Shown here: positions 62,938-64,000 of the stretch, in pieces
Layout: each line of letters starts with the position of its first letter
How positions within the stretch are numbered: the stretch's first letter is position 1
From: an uncultured Pelagibacteraceae bacterium
Lineage (GTDB): Bacteria > Pseudomonadota > Alphaproteobacteria > Pelagibacterales > Pelagibacteraceae
DNA: 64,000 nucleotides
Reading direction: 5' to 3'
Assembly (NCBI GenBank): GCA_902611845.1
Contig: CACMAX010000001.1
Location: 1 to 64,000 of the forward strand
Translations under genes and position numbers: made by a program
The notes under the pieces: model-generated
Told to the model about the DNA's origin: nothing
The model's input: the letters and a program-made list of their open reading frames with translations, nothing else
Databases searched by the model: none

Positions 62938-63770
62938 ATTTCTAATTTTAAGTCTAAAGCATTCATTGAGTGGGTTAGAGATCCTATAGATATTCTATCT
63001 ACTCCAGTAGAGGAAACATTTTTAACATTCTTTAAGTTAATTCCTCCTGATGCTTCAGTTTCATAAAATTTCCCAGACATTTTGACTGCTTTTTTTAAAT
63101 TTTTTGAATTCATATTATCTAATAAAATTCTATCAAATTTCAGACCCAATATTCTCTTTAACTGAGATAAGTTATCAACCTCTACTGTTATTTTTTTTCT
63201 ACCCTTATTTTTGATGGCTCTTTGAATTAAATTTTCAAAATTTTTTTCAGAACTTATATGATTATCCTTTATTAAGTATTCATCACTTAAGTTAAATCTG
63301 TGGTTTGTTCCACCACCTAATTTAACAGCATATTTTTGAATTACTCTAAGATTTGGAATCGTTTTTCTTGTACAGCATATTTTAGTTTTTTTTCCTACCT
63401 TTTTTACAAACATATTTGTTTTCGTTGCTATTCCAGAAATATGAGAAACAAAGTTTAATGCTACTCTCTCGCCAGTTAAAATATTTTTTAGGTCACCATC
63501 AATAGTCGCAACTACCTCTCCTTTTTTAATTCGAGATCCATCTTTTTTTTTTTTTTTAAATTTTATTTTTTTATCAATTAATTTGAAAGTTTCTTTTGCA
63601 AATTCTATACCACCCAAAATACCTTTTTGGTTACTTATCATTTTAACTTTCTTTTTAATATTATTATTAATTAATTCTGAAGTAATATCGCCTGATGGAT
63701 ATAAGTCCTCATTCAAAGCTAATTTACATGAAGATTTTATAAAATTTTTACTTAATTGAATTTTAGACAC
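62934..63770 (-). CDS. nadC: Nicotinate-nucleotide pyrophosphorylase (carboxylating)
   Basis: 278 aa; ALNEDLYPSGDITSELI, ALNFVSHISGIATKT, CTRKTIPNLRVIQKYAVKLGGGTNHRFNLSDEYLIKDNH. Confidence 0.95.
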   Translation of the reverse strand: MSKIQLSKNFIKSSCKLALNEDLYPSGDITSELINNNIKKKVKMISNQKGILGGIEFAKETFKLIDKKIKFKKKKKDGSRIKKGEVVATIDGDLKNILTGERVALNFVSHISGIATKTNMFVKKVGKKTKICCTRKTIPNLRVIQKYAVKLGGGTNHRFNLSDEYLIKDNHISSEKNFENLIQRAIKNKGRKKITVEVDNLSQLKRILGLKFDRILLDNMNSKNLKKAVKMSGKFYETEASGGINLKNVKNVSSTGVDRISIGSLTHSMNALDLKLEI

Positions 63771-63775
63771 AGATT

Positions 63776-64000
63776 TTATCTGCCTATTTCTGCCATTCTC
63801 TCTACAGATTTTCTTGCTTTTTGAATTGTCTCATTGTCCATAATTAATTCATTAGTTTCATTTTCTAAACAATCTAATATTTTAGGCAAAGTAATTCTTT
63901 TCATATGAGGACAAAGATTACATGGTCTAATGAATTCAACATTTGGATTATCAATTTGGACATTGTCACTCATCGAGCATTCTGTGACCATCATAACTTT
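63776..64000 (-). CDS. nadA: Quinolinate synthase (5' truncated at window end)
   Basis: VTECSMSDNVQ...NVEFIRPCNLCPHMKRITLPKILDCLENE; frame runs into the window edge. Confidence 0.88.
   Translation of the reverse strand, partial: KVMMVTECSMSDNVQIDNPNVEFIRPCNLCPHMKRITLPKILDCLENETNELIMDNETIQKARKSVERMAEIGR

Noticed and set aside
1-64000. CRISPR arrays, prophage, transposases, integrases, toxin-antitoxin pairs
   Set aside because: No regularly spaced repeats, structural phage genes or transposase/integrase motifs seen in the ORF translations

Overview
AT-rich, densely packed bacterial chromosome segment. Gene content and order (cpoB-tilS-ftsH-folP-glmM-thiD-purA, rpoH-rluD, glyQS-ppdK, a 5S rRNA separated from 16S/23S by a glycan island) fit a SAR11/Pelagibacterales-type alphaproteobacterium; this assignment is inference, since I could not run a search. 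Positions 1-15.3 kb form a surface-glycan/lipid island ending at an isolated 5S rRNA (about 15332-15451), the position described for hypervariable region 2 (HVR2) of Pelagibacter. The island holds (i) a cassette of LuxE-like, LuxC-like, FabZ-like, radical SAM, SDR, split transketolase and ACP genes, (ii) a minus-strand glycan block (WecA/MraY-like, TauD-like dioxygenase, LpxD-like, GT2, large membrane protein) and (iii) a plus-strand block (GT2, FkbM, Gmd, Fcl). The rest is mostly core genome: pntAB, lower glycolysis (fba-pgk-gap-tkt), tolQRAB-pal-cpoB, ftsH, glmM, purA, dxs, aroC, glyQS, ppdK, nadC/nadA, with tRNA-fMet and tRNA-Arg(TCG). The best leads are the Lux-like/transketolase/ACP cassette, two single-nucleotide +1 frameshifts in similar T-run contexts (cpoB and an S49 peptidase), a phage-type RuvC-like protein between yebC and tolQ, and an Ig-like autotransporter. 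Two short genes absent from the ORF track (rpmJ and a CoxIV-like peptide) were found by eye.
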